Shown: positions 45,596 through 55,717, counted from the first letter of the stretch. The stretch: 64,000 nucleotides of DNA from Flavobacterium lindanitolerans (GCF_002846575.1 NZ_PJND01000010.1:124001-188000), one strand, 5' to 3'. Translations and numbers: made by a program. Notes: generated by a model from the letters alone, not told the origin.

Positions 45596-47149
45596 TTATT
45601 TTTCTTCGTGATATTCCTGTTCGGTATTGATGGCCCAAATGTTTTCTTTGCCGGAAATACCGTTTTTTATATTCTGTACTGCCTGTATGGCCGTAAGCAT
45701 GGAATGGTCCTGATTATTGTATTTGTGCATCCCGTTTCTGCCAATCAGGTACAGGTTTTCAAACCGAGCAGTATAATCAATAATTGCATTGAACTTTTCA
45801 TAGGTTCCGAAATAGGCGGGATATGTTTTTGGCATTTTGATGACAACACTGTCCAGAACATCTTCCCTATTAATCATTCCTATTTCAACCATTTCCTTTA
45901 TTGCCAGCTCTTTCATTTCGGCTTCGGACTTGTTCCAGAGCGCATCGCCTTCATAGCAGAAATATTCCAGACCAACCCAGGTCGTATTCGGGTCCTGAAC
46001 CATAAACGGACTCCAGTTATTGAAAATCTGCAACCTTCCTACTTTAACATAAGGTTCCTGAATGTAAATCCAGTTGTCTGTAATCTCCTCTTTTGTCATT
46101 TTCCTTAACAAAAGTCCTACGGTTATAAAATCTCGGTAAACCAGTCCGTCAGAAATATCCTTAATTTTTTCCGGTACTTCCACTTCCAGAGAAGCAATAA
46201 GTTCCTGAACCGGCATAGTCGAAATAAAATAGTCGCCTTCAAAGACTATTTCTTCATTGGTCAACAGGTTTTGCGCTGTTACCGCCTTGATTCTATCGTT
46301 TTCTGCCTGAATTTTTATCACTTTCAAATTCTGATGCAGCTCTCCTTTATTGTCAGTAACTTTTCGGGCTACTTCTTCCCACATCTGGCCGGGACCAAAC
46401 TTTGGATAAAGGAAATATTCAATCAGCGACGTTTCCGTATCTTTTTGGCTGATATTTTTATCCGTTTTTTTTGAGAACTTTTTTTTAAGGAAATGGGCAA
46501 CCGATTTTCTGATTGACAGTCCCTTGATTCTTTGTGCCCCCCATTCCGAACTTATTTCGGTGCATTTTATGCCCCAGACTTTTTCTGTATAATCCTTAAA
46601 AAATGTCTTGTAGAGCTTTTTTCCAAACCTGTTGATAAAGAAGTCTTCCAGATTCTTTTCATGGCGAATTGGAAAGGCAACACTTTTAAGATAACTCATT
46701 CCTATCAGGAACGTATTGAACAGACCCAGTTTCCATACTGTTTCCGGTGTGAGTGCTATTGGATAATCAAAAAACTGTTTCTGATAATATATTCTTGATT
46801 TCCTGCTACGGACCAGCATGACATTGTCAAGGTTTTTGACATCCGACGGAAATTCAATAGTATTCAACTCCTTCGATTTATTCTGGTAGGAAATCCTGAT
46901 TGCTTTTTCTTCTGAGAGAATAGGCAGGATTTTACACCACCAGTCCATAATGACGTCTGATTTTGAGAAGAAACGGTGTCCGCCAATGTCAATGCGGTTT
47001 CCTTTATAATTTACGGTTCTGGAGATTCCGCCCCAAAATTCACTCTGCTCTAAAACAACAGGCTGGATATCGGTATTCTGAATAAATTCATAAGCAGCAG
47101 TCAAGCCAGCCGGACCGCCTCCGATAATAATTGCCTTTTTAGTTTTCAT
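45596..47149 (-). CDS. FAD-dependent oxidoreductase, UDP-galactopyranose mutase-like
   Basis: A 517-residue flavoprotein. The N-terminus [20 protein letters not shown] is a full FAD-binding dinucleotide fold, followed by the second motif [20 protein letters not shown] and [11 protein letters not shown]. The C-terminal part has [20 protein letters not shown], the FAD-contacting end. The layout fits the amine-oxidase/UDP-galactopyranose mutase-like family often seen near glycan genes. I chose the ATG at 47147-47149, because a reading from 47263 would add 38 residues without homology and cross the promoter. A consensus promoter lies just upstream. The substrate is unknown. The divergent membrane glycosyltransferase suggests a glycan-related role. 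Confidence 0.8.
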   Translation of the reverse strand: MKTKKAIIIGGGPAGLTAAYEFIQNTDIQPVVLEQSEFWGGISRTVNYKGNRIDIGGHRFFSKSDVIMDWWCKILPILSEEKAIRISYQNKSKELNTIEFPSDVKNLDNVMLVRSRKSRIYYQKQFFDYPIALTPETVWKLGLFNTFLIGMSYLKSVAFPIRHEKNLEDFFINRFGKKLYKTFFKDYTEKVWGIKCTEISSEWGAQRIKGLSIRKSVAHFLKKKFSKKTDKNISQKDTETSLIEYFLYPKFGPGQMWEEVARKVTDNKGELHQNLKVIKIQAENDRIKAVTAQNLLTNEEIVFEGDYFISTMPVQELIASLEVEVPEKIKDISDGLVYRDFITVGLLLRKMTKEEITDNWIYIQEPYVKVGRLQIFNNWSPFMVQDPNTTWVGLEYFCYEGDALWNKSEAEMKELAIKEMVEIGMINREDVLDSVVIKMPKTYPAYFGTYEKFNAIIDYTARFENLYLIGRNGMHKYNNQDHSMLTAIQAVQNIKNGISGKENIWAINTEQEYHEEK

Positions 47150-47166
47150 CTTAATCCTATGGTTGA

Positions 47167-47197
47167 CAAATCTACATTTCCTAAAATTAGTTTCCAA
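47167..47197 (-). promoter_or_regulatory. Promoter of the FAD oxidoreductase gene
   Basis: Minus strand TTG (47195-47197), a 20-bp spacer and TAGATTTG (47167-47174): a full match to the Bacteroidota consensus. The leader would be about 11 nt. Confidence 0.78.
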
Positions 47198-47206
47198 TAT
47201 TTTGAG

Positions 47207-47214
47207 TAAGTTTG
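47207..47214 (+). promoter_or_regulatory. -7 box of the divergent membrane glycosyltransferase gene
   Basis: TAAGTTTG matches TAnnTTTG. It implies that transcription starts near 47220, which rules out coding starts before that point. The -33 element is not visible. Confidence 0.45.
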
Positions 47215-47243
47215 TTTGCCTGAAAACTCTTAAAAAAGCACAA

Positions 47244-48551
47244 TTGACAACTTTTTTCAACAACCTTAACGATTCTGAATTCCGAAAGCATTTTTTGTTT
47301 CTCAGTTTTTTTATGTTGTTTTTTCTGGCTCTCCGAATTATTCAGGGTGATTTCCGGTTAGCGGATTCGGAAGATTATTTTGCAACTGCCGAACTTTTGA
47401 AAAGCGGGGAATATTTTTCTTCATCAACTGATTTTGGCATGGCGACGCTGTTGACCAAAAGACCCTTTCTATATCCCATATTAATTCTTTTTCCTGGTTT
47501 TTCAAACGATTTGGTAATTGTCCTGCTCCAAACTTTGTTAGGCTTTTTGAATATCTATCTAACCTTAGAATTATTTAAAAAACTGGGAGGAAAATCCTTC
47601 CTATTGGTTACGGCATTAGTCCTGCTGACTCCTTCCATTTTTATTTATACGCATTTGGTCATGACCGAGGCGCTTGTTATGACTCTATCTCTTTTAATGG
47701 CATTGCAATTAACCGGAAAACTCGATTCAAAAAAGACATTCCGTATACAGCTCATTGGTATTGTATTGGTATTTTTAAAACCAGCTTTCTATCTTTTCCC
47801 TATTGTTAGTCTTTTATTTTTTCTTTTCTATTTTGTAAGGACAAAGACTTTCCATTTTTCTGTGTTTCTGCCGTTACTGCTCACAATTGGCTATATGGGT
47901 TTTAACAAGGAAAGGACAGGTTATTTTCATTTTTCATCCATGCAGAATATCAACCTGATTGACTACAATCTTTATCTTTTCAAAGCCCAGAAAGAAGGTG
48001 CAGAAGCAGCCAATCAATGGAGGGATTCAGTTTACCTTCAGGTTGAAAAATTACCGACATTTGAACAACAAAGCGAGTTTTTGGCTACAGAAGGAAAAAA
48101 GGCAATACAGGAAAACCTTATTCCTTATTCGGTCTTTCATTTTTATGGTGCCGTGCGCGGTTCCATTGACCCGGGCCGGTTTGATTTGATGACGCTGGTT
48201 GAGAAGTATGATCCAAATCAGGGTTTTCTGAATATGTTAAGTACGGCCGGCCTGAAAAAAACTATTTCTAATTTTTTCGAATATAAATACTTCTGGATTA
48301 TCCTGATACTGATTCCCATATTCTTTGCTACCCTGTTCAAATGGGCGCTACTTTTCAGGCATCTCTGGCAAAGAAAAAAACGAATTGATTTTGCCGGAAC
48401 TTTTCTGGTGATTTTCATAGCCTATGCCATTTTGATAACCGGCCCGGTCAATGCTTCCCGCTATATGATGCCTTTGCAGGGAATTTTGATAGCTTATGCG
48501 GTAATCAGTTGGGAAAGTTATAGAGCAAAAAAAAGCTCCACCAAACAGTGA
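47244..48551 (+). CDS. Membrane glycosyltransferase, ArnT/PMT-like (GT-C)
   Basis: An integral membrane protein with about 10-11 spans and an acidic loop after the first span ([20 protein letters not shown]), which carries the Asp-Glu cluster expected of GT-C enzymes that use polyprenyl-phosphate sugars. Later parts include [19 protein letters not shown] and the terminal [20 protein letters not shown]. The start is uncertain. The frame is open from a TTG at 47163, but a -7 box at 47207 argues for a later start; I use the TTG at 47244 (435 residues). The first ATG would cut the first membrane span. It ends inside a hairpin terminator. Confidence 0.7.
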   Translation: MTTFFNNLNDSEFRKHFLFLSFFMLFFLALRIIQGDFRLADSEDYFATAELLKSGEYFSSSTDFGMATLLTKRPFLYPILILFPGFSNDLVIVLLQTLLGFLNIYLTLELFKKLGGKSFLLVTALVLLTPSIFIYTHLVMTEALVMTLSLLMALQLTGKLDSKKTFRIQLIGIVLVFLKPAFYLFPIVSLLFFLFYFVRTKTFHFSVFLPLLLTIGYMGFNKERTGYFHFSSMQNINLIDYNLYLFKAQKEGAEAANQWRDSVYLQVEKLPTFEQQSEFLATEGKKAIQENLIPYSVFHFYGAVRGSIDPGRFDLMTLVEKYDPNQGFLNMLSTAGLKKTISNFFEYKYFWIILILIPIFFATLFKWALLFRHLWQRKKRIDFAGTFLVIFIAYAILITGPVNASRYMMPLQGILIAYAVISWESYRAKKSSTKQ

Positions 48552-48562
48552 AGCTTTTTTAA
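48527..48562. terminator. Bidirectional terminator between glycosyltransferase and gltA
   Basis: Arms AAAAAAGCT and AGCTTTTTT extended by CAC/GTG around CAAACA, with one mismatch. T-runs occur on both strands. The plus-strand gene's TGA (48549-48551) lies inside the hairpin. Confidence 0.85.
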
Positions 48563-48578
48563 AACTATTTTTTGAAAA

Positions 48579-49862
48579 TTATCTCTTTTCGAAAGGAACG
48601 AAGTCTCTTAACGGCGAACCTACATATACCTGTCTTGGACGACCAATTGGCTCTTTGTTCACACGCATTTCTTTCCATTGAGCAATCCATCCCGGTAAAC
48701 GGCCAATTGCAAAAAGAACCGTAAACATGTCTGTCGGAATTCCTAGCGCACGGTAGATGATTCCTGAATAGAAATCTACGTTTGGATAAAGGTTTCTTGA
48801 TTTGAAGTATTCATCTTCCAATGCAGCTTCTTCTAATTTTTTAGCAATGTTCAGGATTGGATCATTAACTCCTAAAGTTGCCAATACTTCATCTGCCGCT
48901 TTTTTGATGATTTTTGCTCTTGGGTCAAAGTTTTTATAAACTCTATGCCCGAAGCCCATCAAACGGAAAGGATCATTTTTGTCTTTTGCTTTTGCCAGAT
49001 ATTTGTCAGCATCGCCTCCATTCTTTTGTATTTCTTCCAGCATTTCCAAGACTGCCTGGTTCGCACCTCCGTGAAGCGGCCCCCAAAGAGCAGAAACTCC
49101 TGCAGAAATAGAAGCAAACAAACCTGCATGTGAAGAACCTACCATTCTTACTGTTGAAGTTGAACAGTTTTGCTCGTGGTCAGCATGTAGGATAAACAAT
49201 TTGTCTAAAGCAGCCACAATTGTTGGGTCTGCAGTATAAGGTCCTGTTGGTAATTCAAACATCAAACGCATGAAATTCTCAACATATCCTTTGGTATTGT
49301 CATAATAGTTTAATGGATAGCCCATGCTTTTTCTGTAGGTCCATGTAGCAATAACAAGGAATTTACCCATTGTTTTACAAACTGCCTCATACATATCTTT
49401 TTCGCTGTCAACATTTACTGATTTTGGGTTAAATGCAGTAAGTGCACTTGTCAGGCAAGACAATACGCCCATTGGGTGTGCATTCTTTGGAAAACCGTCA
49501 ATGATATTTTTCATTTCCTCATTTACCAAAGTATATTTTCTAATATCGGTTTCGAATTGCTCTAATTGCTTTGCAGTTGGCAATTCACCAAAAATCAAAA
49601 GGTAAGAAACTTCAAGAAAATCAGCCTTTTCTGCCAATTCTTCAATTGAATATCCTCTGTAACGCAAAATTCCCTCTTCTCCATCAAGGAAAGTAATTTC
49701 ACTTTTACAAGATCCTGAATTTTTATAACCCGGATCAAGAGTTATTGCACCGGTTGCACTGCGTAGTTTGTCGATATCAATCGCAACTTCGTTTTCCGTT
49801 CCAACGAGTACTGGAAATTCGTGTCTGTTGCCATCAATTTCTAATATTGCTGTTTTTGACAT
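48579..49862 (-). CDS. gltA: Citrate synthase
   Basis: Condenses oxaloacetate and acetyl-CoA to citrate, the first TCA-cycle step. The 427 residues have the type II (hexameric) bacterial form, with an N-terminal beta domain (ITFLDGEEGILRYRGYSIEE). The catalytic residues are in LWGPLHGGANQAVLEMLEEI (His), LMGFGHRVYKNFDPRA (His) and NLYPNVDFYSGIIYRALGI (Asp). Full length and monocistronic, with a promoter upstream at 49905-49939. Confidence 0.96.
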   Translation of the reverse strand: MSKTAILEIDGNRHEFPVLVGTENEVAIDIDKLRSATGAITLDPGYKNSGSCKSEITFLDGEEGILRYRGYSIEELAEKADFLEVSYLLIFGELPTAKQLEQFETDIRKYTLVNEEMKNIIDGFPKNAHPMGVLSCLTSALTAFNPKSVNVDSEKDMYEAVCKTMGKFLVIATWTYRKSMGYPLNYYDNTKGYVENFMRLMFELPTGPYTADPTIVAALDKLFILHADHEQNCSTSTVRMVGSSHAGLFASISAGVSALWGPLHGGANQAVLEMLEEIQKNGGDADKYLAKAKDKNDPFRLMGFGHRVYKNFDPRAKIIKKAADEVLATLGVNDPILNIAKKLEEAALEDEYFKSRNLYPNVDFYSGIIYRALGIPTDMFTVLFAIGRLPGWIAQWKEMRVNKEPIGRPRQVYVGSPLRDFVPFEKR

Positions 49863-49904
49863 AATATTATTGGAGATTATTTAAAATTGAAAAATATAAT
49901 TTAA

Positions 49905-49939
49905 CAAAAATAGGGAATTCGGTAATAACTAAAAAGCAA
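49905..49939 (-). promoter_or_regulatory. Promoter of gltA
   Basis: Minus strand TTG (49937-49939) and TATTTTTG (49905-49912) with a 24-bp spacer, one base longer than the usual 17-23. The leader would be about 36 nt. Confidence 0.6.
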
Positions 49940-50004
49940 TACGGTAACGTTTTCGTTAATATTTCTTTAAATTTTGCAAATCAGGCAGAAACAAATCCAT
50001 TTAG

Positions 50005-50037
50005 AAAAAAAAGCCTGCTGATAAATCAGCAGGCTTT
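50005..50037 (-). terminator. Terminator of the LRR surface-protein gene
   Basis: Arms AAAGCCTGCTGAT and ATCAGCAGGCTTT with a tight loop and a run of eight T on the minus strand. It lies about 90 bp past the stop codon at 50127. Confidence 0.9.
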
Positions 50038-50126
50038 AAAAGTCAGTTATTCCATAACAAAAACTAAATCTTTATTGTTTTTTGATTAGGCTTTCTGGTT
50101 ATTTTCTCTTTTTATGAATCTGTCTT

Positions 50127-52793
50127 CTAGTTTTTTCTATTGATTATTTTTTCGGTTTTGGCTCCTTCATCGGTTATAATTTTCACAAAATAAACTCCGG
50201 CTGCATAATTGGAAAGATCAAAACTCACCTCATTTTTTCCCAGGAGTTGCGTCATGAGTATTCTTCCCTGTGCATCATACAGGTATACTGTGCGAATCAT
50301 GCCGGCAGCTTTAATGTTAAGCATTTTGTTTACCGGATTCGGATAGATTTTAATTGTTTGATCCAAATCTTTTTCATCAACAGACAACATTTTGAAAACG
50401 GTTGTGACTCTGTTTGTCAATACCGGAGTATTATAGTCAAAATATATTCCTACCCTGCTTGATACCGTACTTTCAGCAACAAGATTTTCTGTCGATTTTA
50501 GTTTTAATAAAATATTTCCGTGACCACCAGAATCCAGATAAACATTCTGAAAAATGAATTCGGCCCTATTTCCTTTTACTCTTGCTCTTAGTTTATGGGA
50601 GCTGTCCAATATCTGAAGCGATGATACATCATACTCTTCCTCATCAATTTCATTTCGGATCACTATATTTTGAGCAGGTGCATTTCCTGTATTTTCAAAG
50701 CGAACCAGATAATGGAGGTATTCTCCTATTTCTGTAGGAGGAACAATATCTCCTTCCAGACAGCTAATGTCATTAGGATCAAAAGAACCTACAACTTTCT
50801 GACGCAGTGTAAACGTATTGTCATTCGTATTCTCATCACCCGGTGCTGTAATGGAAGCGTTAAAACTCAATATGTCATTGATATTAACCGGATGCCCATC
50901 TGTCGGCCTGTTGATATTCATTGTTACAGTAAAACTGCGGGATTCAAAAGGATGCAAGTCTGCATAACTCCAGGTTATCCTACCCGGAGTTTGCGAACCG
51001 GCAACCGGAGTCGATGACACAAAACTCATCAGGTCCTGATTGTAGCGAAGCGTGATTCCAGCGTTTTGGGACACTGTCTGGTTTCCGTTGTTTTTATAAA
51101 CTACTTTATATACTGCATCAAAACCCGGTCTTGCAGGAACCACTGGCGCAATAGCTATTTCTATGTCTGAATGCACTCCGTCTGGAGTAATACAGAAATT
51201 TTGTGTTTGCGTATTATTGTTATTATTTGGAAAGTTAACTACTGTACTGGCCGGGCTAAAAGAAAAGAAAGAGGTATTTTCTGTTGCAGGAGTCAGTGTA
51301 AATGCACCGGACTGCGTATAAAAAGCGTATCCTGTTTCAAGATCTGTAAATACTGATGATTCTTCTATTCCGTCATTTAATTTTACCTTGATAAAAGGCT
51401 GTGTTCTATCATTAGCGTCGCAACCATTGCCATTTTCATCCAACCTTAACATACCGGCTATGGTATTGTAATCACCTCCGGGAGTAAAAGTACAGTATGG
51501 AGTAACGGAAACGTTCATACCCTGACCCGTGAAAAAGCTTTGAAACAAAGCCAATTCATCTTCATCTGCGCAAACATATTCCAGGTTTGGCGTGTTGGCA
51601 AAATCAAAACCGTCAAAAATTTGCGGAAGTGAAAAACCATTTTTCAAATTTACCGAGATAAGTTGCGGATTGTCTGCGCACGAAACTACAGAAACATAAG
51701 GAGAATGGCTAAGGTCTAATTTTATTAAGGAATTATTATTGCAAAAAACCGACATTAAACCATTAAGTCCTGCCGTTTCAATTATAACGATGTTATTATT
51801 CCTGCAATCCAAATGTGATAAATTTTCCAATCCTGATAAATTTAAGACAGAAAACTGGTTATAACTGCACATCAGCGTAGTTAGTGATGGCAAGCCTGCT
51901 ACGTTCAAAGCCGTTAGCTGATTGGCGCTACATTCTATTCTTTCGAGATGGCTGTTTGCAGAAAAATCGAGATTTGTCAGCATGTTACTATGGCAACTCA
52001 GGCTGACCAATTCCGGGAATGGTGAAAGATTTAAAGAGGCTAATCCCATTGCATTGCATGACAACTCTTTAAGTGAAGTCAGAGAAGAAATATTCAACGA
52101 TGCAAGACCGGGATTATAAGAATAATCAAGTCTTTCCAGATTACCCAAAGATGCCAGATTCAATGTAGAAAGCTGGCTCAAGCTACAATCCAATGATTTT
52201 AAATTTACTAATCCGTTAAGATTCAAACTCGTAAGCCCCGTAACACTACAATCCAGCTCAACCAGGTTTGTAACCGGCGATAAATCCAGTGTTGTCAGGC
52301 TATTTCTTCCACATCTTAGCACTCTTAATGCAGTCAATCCGGTTAAATTGAGCGAAGTCAAATTACCACTCCCCATTACTCTGCAATCCAGATGTTTCAG
52401 GTTAACCAGTCCGTTCAGGTTTAATGAAGAAATCTGGTTTTCAGAACAATCAACATATTCAAGATAAGGGTTATTTGAAAGATTGAGCGTATTTATTGAA
52501 TTATTATAACATTCAAGGATTTTCAGGTTGGAAAAATGATTAATTCCCTGAAGAGAAGAAATATCTGAAGCGGAAACATTCAGTTCTACGACTCTAACGG
52601 CTTCAGTAAGTTGAATTTCGCCATCATTATTCAGGTCAATACGTATAGGAGTTCCGTTGCCGTCTTTTGCTATCCGATTGGAAACATCAGCAGCCAACAA
52701 TTTGCTTTTAAAAGATGGGTCTAAGATATCTACGTTCTGCGCATAGCTGAACCCGTATAAGAACAACAGCCCATAAAGTAATAATCTTTTCAT
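50127..52793 (-). CDS. T9SS type A surface protein with leucine-rich repeats
   Basis: An 888-residue secreted protein. Signal peptide to residue 18 (YGFSYAQ). Residues about 80-420 hold about fourteen short LRR units of the internalin-like form (LKxLDCSxNxLxxLNLxG), each with a Cys at the end of its first strand. Then come a Cys-bearing linker, beta-sandwich domains of the DUF11/DUF7619 kind (about 530-800; NGNGCDAND, FDPNDISCLEGD, YLVRFENTGNAPAQNIVIR) and a type A sorting domain (IKIYPNPVNKMLNIKA then AAGVYFVKI). A LytTR-type site and promoter lie upstream at 52826-52894, so control by the adjacent two-component pair is likely. It is probably a surface adhesin; the ligand is unknown. Confidence 0.9.
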   Translation of the reverse strand: MKRLLLYGLLFLYGFSYAQNVDILDPSFKSKLLAADVSNRIAKDGNGTPIRIDLNNDGEIQLTEAVRVVELNVSASDISSLQGINHFSNLKILECYNNSINTLNLSNNPYLEYVDCSENQISSLNLNGLVNLKHLDCRVMGSGNLTSLNLTGLTALRVLRCGRNSLTTLDLSPVTNLVELDCSVTGLTSLNLNGLVNLKSLDCSLSQLSTLNLASLGNLERLDYSYNPGLASLNISSLTSLKELSCNAMGLASLNLSPFPELVSLSCHSNMLTNLDFSANSHLERIECSANQLTALNVAGLPSLTTLMCSYNQFSVLNLSGLENLSHLDCRNNNIVIIETAGLNGLMSVFCNNNSLIKLDLSHSPYVSVVSCADNPQLISVNLKNGFSLPQIFDGFDFANTPNLEYVCADEDELALFQSFFTGQGMNVSVTPYCTFTPGGDYNTIAGMLRLDENGNGCDANDRTQPFIKVKLNDGIEESSVFTDLETGYAFYTQSGAFTLTPATENTSFFSFSPASTVVNFPNNNNNTQTQNFCITPDGVHSDIEIAIAPVVPARPGFDAVYKVVYKNNGNQTVSQNAGITLRYNQDLMSFVSSTPVAGSQTPGRITWSYADLHPFESRSFTVTMNINRPTDGHPVNINDILSFNASITAPGDENTNDNTFTLRQKVVGSFDPNDISCLEGDIVPPTEIGEYLHYLVRFENTGNAPAQNIVIRNEIDEEEYDVSSLQILDSSHKLRARVKGNRAEFIFQNVYLDSGGHGNILLKLKSTENLVAESTVSSRVGIYFDYNTPVLTNRVTTVFKMLSVDEKDLDQTIKIYPNPVNKMLNIKAAGMIRTVYLYDAQGRILMTQLLGKNEVSFDLSNYAAGVYFVKIITDEGAKTEKIINRKN

Positions 52794-52825
52794 ATAACCA
52801 TCATTTTTTTCATAATAATAACCTC

Positions 52826-52851
52826 CAAATATAATAAAGTAGGAGCCACAA
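52826..52851 (-). promoter_or_regulatory. Promoter of the LRR surface-protein gene
   Basis: Minus strand TTG (52849-52851) and TATATTTG (52826-52833) with a short 15-bp spacer. The -7 box is a full match; the spacing is below the usual range, which would suit an activator-dependent promoter. The LytTR-type site starts 11 bp upstream of the TTG. Confidence 0.6.
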
Positions 52852-52862
52852 AAAGAAATTAT

Positions 52863-52894
52863 TTAGAATTTTAGCATTTCGGGTTAGAATTCGC
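52863..52894 (-). promoter_or_regulatory. LytTR-type site C, upstream of the LRR surface-protein gene
   Basis: Plus-strand text has TTAGAATTTTA at 52863 and TTAGAATTCGC at 52884, so the direct repeats have a 21-bp period. The site directly abuts the stop codon of the response-regulator gene and lies about 70 bp before the surface-protein ATG. It has the same orientation relative to its gene as sites A and B, but a different inter-repeat sequence. Confidence 0.7.
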
Positions 52895-53655
52895 TAAATC
52901 ATTTTCAGCAATTCATGCAATCTTTCTTTTTTTCTTTGTGATATCGGAAGTTTGCTATTATCGGCCATAATGACATAACCTCCGTCTTTTTTGATGTAGG
53001 ATTTGAGGCAGGAAAGATTGATCAGATGAGACTGATGGATTCTTTCGAAGCCATGCTCTGCCAATAATTCCTCGTATTCTTTTAGTGTTTTTGAAATCAA
53101 GATCGGCTTGCCGTTCTTAATATAAAACTTGGTATAATTGTCTTCAGACTCACAGCGAATAATATCGCTGACTTCCAACAGGTGAATTCCGTCGGAAGTA
53201 GAAAGCGCTATTCTTTTAAAATTATCAACTTTCTTTCTTATATTTTCCAAAAGCAGGTCGATGTGCGCGTAATTATCATTCTTTTCTAAAGTGCTTTTTA
53301 TTTTTTCTATAACTTTTTCCAATTCTTCCGGGTCTACAGGCTTTAAAAGGAAATCCAAAGCACTAAATCGGAATGCCTTGATAGCATATTCTTCATGGGC
53401 TGTGATAAAGACAATATGCGAAGAAGACTTGCCATTTTTTTGCGCCAGATTTTCGAGAATATCAAAACCTGTACCATCTGTAAGCTGTATGTCGAGAAAA
53501 ACCACCTGAGGTTTAAGGCTGTCCATAACCTTGATACCTGTTTTCACGCTGTCAGCTTCTCCTAAAATTTTAATTTCAGGCGCATAGCGACTCAACAGGC
53601 TTTTCATTCCTTTTCTCAGGTTGCTGTCATCATCTATCAATACTGCTGTAATCAT
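52894..53655 (-). CDS. LytTR-family response regulator
   Basis: A 253-residue transcription regulator. The receiver domain (1-125) has the acidic pocket LIDDD (Asp8-10), the phospho-acceptor Asp55 in VVFLDIQLTDGTGF, Thr/Ser in IVFITAHEEYA and the conserved Lys in FLLKPVDPEE. The LytTR DNA-binding domain (about 145-253) contains IALSTSDGIHLLEVSDIIRC, FERIHQSHLINLSCLKSY and LPISQRKKERLHELL. It starts 2 bp after the kinase gene, so the two are co-transcribed. LytTR proteins bind pairs of direct repeats with a 21-bp period; three such sites are nearby (52863, 55721, 57378). Confidence 0.94.
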   Translation of the reverse strand: MITAVLIDDDSNLRKGMKSLLSRYAPEIKILGEADSVKTGIKVMDSLKPQVVFLDIQLTDGTGFDILENLAQKNGKSSSHIVFITAHEEYAIKAFRFSALDFLLKPVDPEELEKVIEKIKSTLEKNDNYAHIDLLLENIRKKVDNFKRIALSTSDGIHLLEVSDIIRCESEDNYTKFYIKNGKPILISKTLKEYEELLAEHGFERIHQSHLINLSCLKSYIKKDGGYVIMADNSKLPISQRKKERLHELLKMI

Positions 53656-53657
53656 AC

Positions 53658-55625
53658 TTATTTAATATATTGTATAGGCAGGTGAAGGACTACTTCCGTA
53701 CCAACCGGATTTCCATTTTCGTCTTTCAGTTCCTTTATTTCTACTTTTGATGTTTTTGAGGTAACTGCCTCCATCATTTCAAGTCGTTTCCGGGTTATAT
53801 CCAAAGCCATCGATTTATGAATTGAAACCGAAGCTGCTTTTAACTCCTGCGACTTTTCAAAACCTATCCCGTTATCGACAATTGTACATATCAGGCTTTC
53901 TTCTTTTAGTGAGAAATCAATATCGATTTTTCCGACTTCTTTTTTAGGAATCAAACCGTGGATAATTGCATTTTCCACAAAAGGCTGCAATAATAGCGGT
54001 GGCAGTGCCATATCGTCTTCTATCAGGTCACTTTTGGTGATGCTGAAATTAAACATTTTATCGGAACGAAGTTGCTCCAGCTCCAAATAATTTTGCAGGC
54101 TTTCAATTTCCTTATCAATCGGGATAAGCGATTCTTTAGAATATTCCAATGTAAGCCGCATCAATTTTGAAAATTTGGAGAGGTATTTTATAGCTGAATC
54201 CGTACCGTTTTGTACAATAAAGCTTGAAATAGAACCCAGGCAATTAAATACAAAATGCGGATTCATCTGAAGATGCAGTGCTTTTTGCTCGTATTCTGCC
54301 AACTCCTTCTGCAAGGTTAGTGTTTTTTTGAGCTGCATCCTGTTATAAATCAGAAAAATAATTCCAAAAATCAAGATTACGAATAAAGCTCCAAAAATGG
54401 CCTGCAGTTGGTATCTTTTATTTTGTTCCTTAAAAAGCAATTCTCTTTTTTCATGAGCCTCTTGCTGCATGGTCTGCTTTTTTTCAAAATCAAAATTCAT
54501 TTCAGCCTGAACGCTTTTCCTGATATTTTCATGGCTAACCAGACTGTCTCTTGCAATATTATAATATTTATAATGCTCTAACGCCAGGTCCGGTTTGTTT
54601 TGCTTTTCATAAATCGAACTGATGAGTTTTTCGGAATTCATGACCTGTTCCAACACCTCCAGTTCTTTAGCAAGTTTTAAGGCACTGACTGCATTAGCCA
54701 TTGCTTCATTATATTGTTTCTGGCTATAATAAAAATTACCCAAGTGCGAATAGGTATCTGAAATACCAAATTTATCGTCTATAGATTTGAACTGGGCAAT
54801 GGCTTTTTCCCAGCTTTCTGTCGCTTTAGGCAAGTTGCCTGTTTGCCAATAATAGGAACCCAGATTGTTGTATAATTCTCCCAGTCCTCTGGCATCGCTG
54901 CTTTTATCGAAGGTATTTTTTGATTTGGTATAATACTCAAAAGCTTTGGAATAATTTTTCTGTCTTAGATAGATATTACCAATATTGGTGGTAGTGATAC
55001 CTACGGTCATATCTCCTGCCTTTTCCTGAAGTTTTTGGGCTCTTGTAAAATAATCCAATGCCTTGAAATCTTCTTTCAGGGCCTGATATACTATACCAAT
55101 ATTATTGTAGATACGGGCTGTTCTTGCCCCGTCTTTCATTTCTTCATAAATCCTGACCGCTTTCAGGTGGTATTGCAAAGCTTTGGCATAGTTACTTTGT
55201 TCCGAAAAGACTATCCCTATACTTCCATAAGCGCGGGCAAGTCCGTTTTTTATCTTGGAACTATTTTTAAGGTCGGTTGCCAGATCGGCTTCGAAGATTT
55301 GTTGTGCATTTGAAAAATTATCCAATGCCAATGAATAGTTTCCGAGAATGACATTTACGTTTCCTAAATTCAGACAGGCATTTCCTTCTTCAATCCGATA
55401 CTTTATTTTTTTGGAGAGTTCCAGTGCTTTGTTTGCATACTCACGCATCTGCTTTGGATCACTGGACATGTATTCTGATGCTATTGCATTCAGCAGTTCG
55501 GCCTTATCAATATCGTTTTTTGTATGGTTTAAAACGTTTTTCAGGCTGTCTATCGTCTTTTCCTGCGAATAGGAAAGAACGCAAAACAGCATAAAAAAGC
55601 AGATCACAAAGGATTTCATATTCAT
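53658..55625 (-). CDS. TPR-containing sensor histidine kinase, LytS/YehU type
   Basis: A 655-residue kinase. Signal peptide (SFVICFFMLFCVLSYSQ), then TPR units over about residues 25-350 (IYNNIGIVYQALKEDFKALD, YNNLGSYYWQTGNLPKATES). A transmembrane helix lies at about 405-425 (IFGALFVILIFGIIFLIY). The His_kinase domain has the phospho-His in LQMNPHFVFNCLGSISSFI (about residue 457). The ATPase domain has LLQPFVENAIIHGL and IVDNGIGFEKS. The TPR part would be periplasmic and sense an unknown signal. The start is the ATG at 55623-55625; the ATG at 55617 is also possible. It is first in the operon with the LytTR regulator and has a consensus promoter and LytTR-type site A upstream. Confidence 0.93.
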   Translation of the reverse strand: MNMKSFVICFFMLFCVLSYSQEKTIDSLKNVLNHTKNDIDKAELLNAIASEYMSSDPKQMREYANKALELSKKIKYRIEEGNACLNLGNVNVILGNYSLALDNFSNAQQIFEADLATDLKNSSKIKNGLARAYGSIGIVFSEQSNYAKALQYHLKAVRIYEEMKDGARTARIYNNIGIVYQALKEDFKALDYFTRAQKLQEKAGDMTVGITTTNIGNIYLRQKNYSKAFEYYTKSKNTFDKSSDARGLGELYNNLGSYYWQTGNLPKATESWEKAIAQFKSIDDKFGISDTYSHLGNFYYSQKQYNEAMANAVSALKLAKELEVLEQVMNSEKLISSIYEKQNKPDLALEHYKYYNIARDSLVSHENIRKSVQAEMNFDFEKKQTMQQEAHEKRELLFKEQNKRYQLQAIFGALFVILIFGIIFLIYNRMQLKKTLTLQKELAEYEQKALHLQMNPHFVFNCLGSISSFIVQNGTDSAIKYLSKFSKLMRLTLEYSKESLIPIDKEIESLQNYLELEQLRSDKMFNFSITKSDLIEDDMALPPLLLQPFVENAIIHGLIPKKEVGKIDIDFSLKEESLICTIVDNGIGFEKSQELKAASVSIHKSMALDITRKRLEMMEAVTSKTSKVEIKELKDENGNPVGTEVVLHLPIQYIK

Positions 55626-55683
55626 TCCAAAAACGTTTTATCTTTAAGATTCCGGCACACCAATTCACACGATGCGCAATTAA

Positions 55684-55717
55684 CAAAAATAATATTCTAT
55701 TTCCCGAATATAGTCAA
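55684..55717 (-). promoter_or_regulatory. Promoter of the LytS/LytTR-type operon
   Basis: Minus strand TTG (55715-55717), a 23-bp spacer and TATTTTTG (55684-55691): a full consensus match. The leader is about 55 nt. LytTR-type site A begins 3 bp upstream of the TTG. Confidence 0.75.

Noticed and set aside
47150..47263. 38-residue N-terminal extension of the FAD oxidoreductase
   Set aside because: It crosses a consensus promoter, and the FAD-binding strand starts right after the ATG at 47149.
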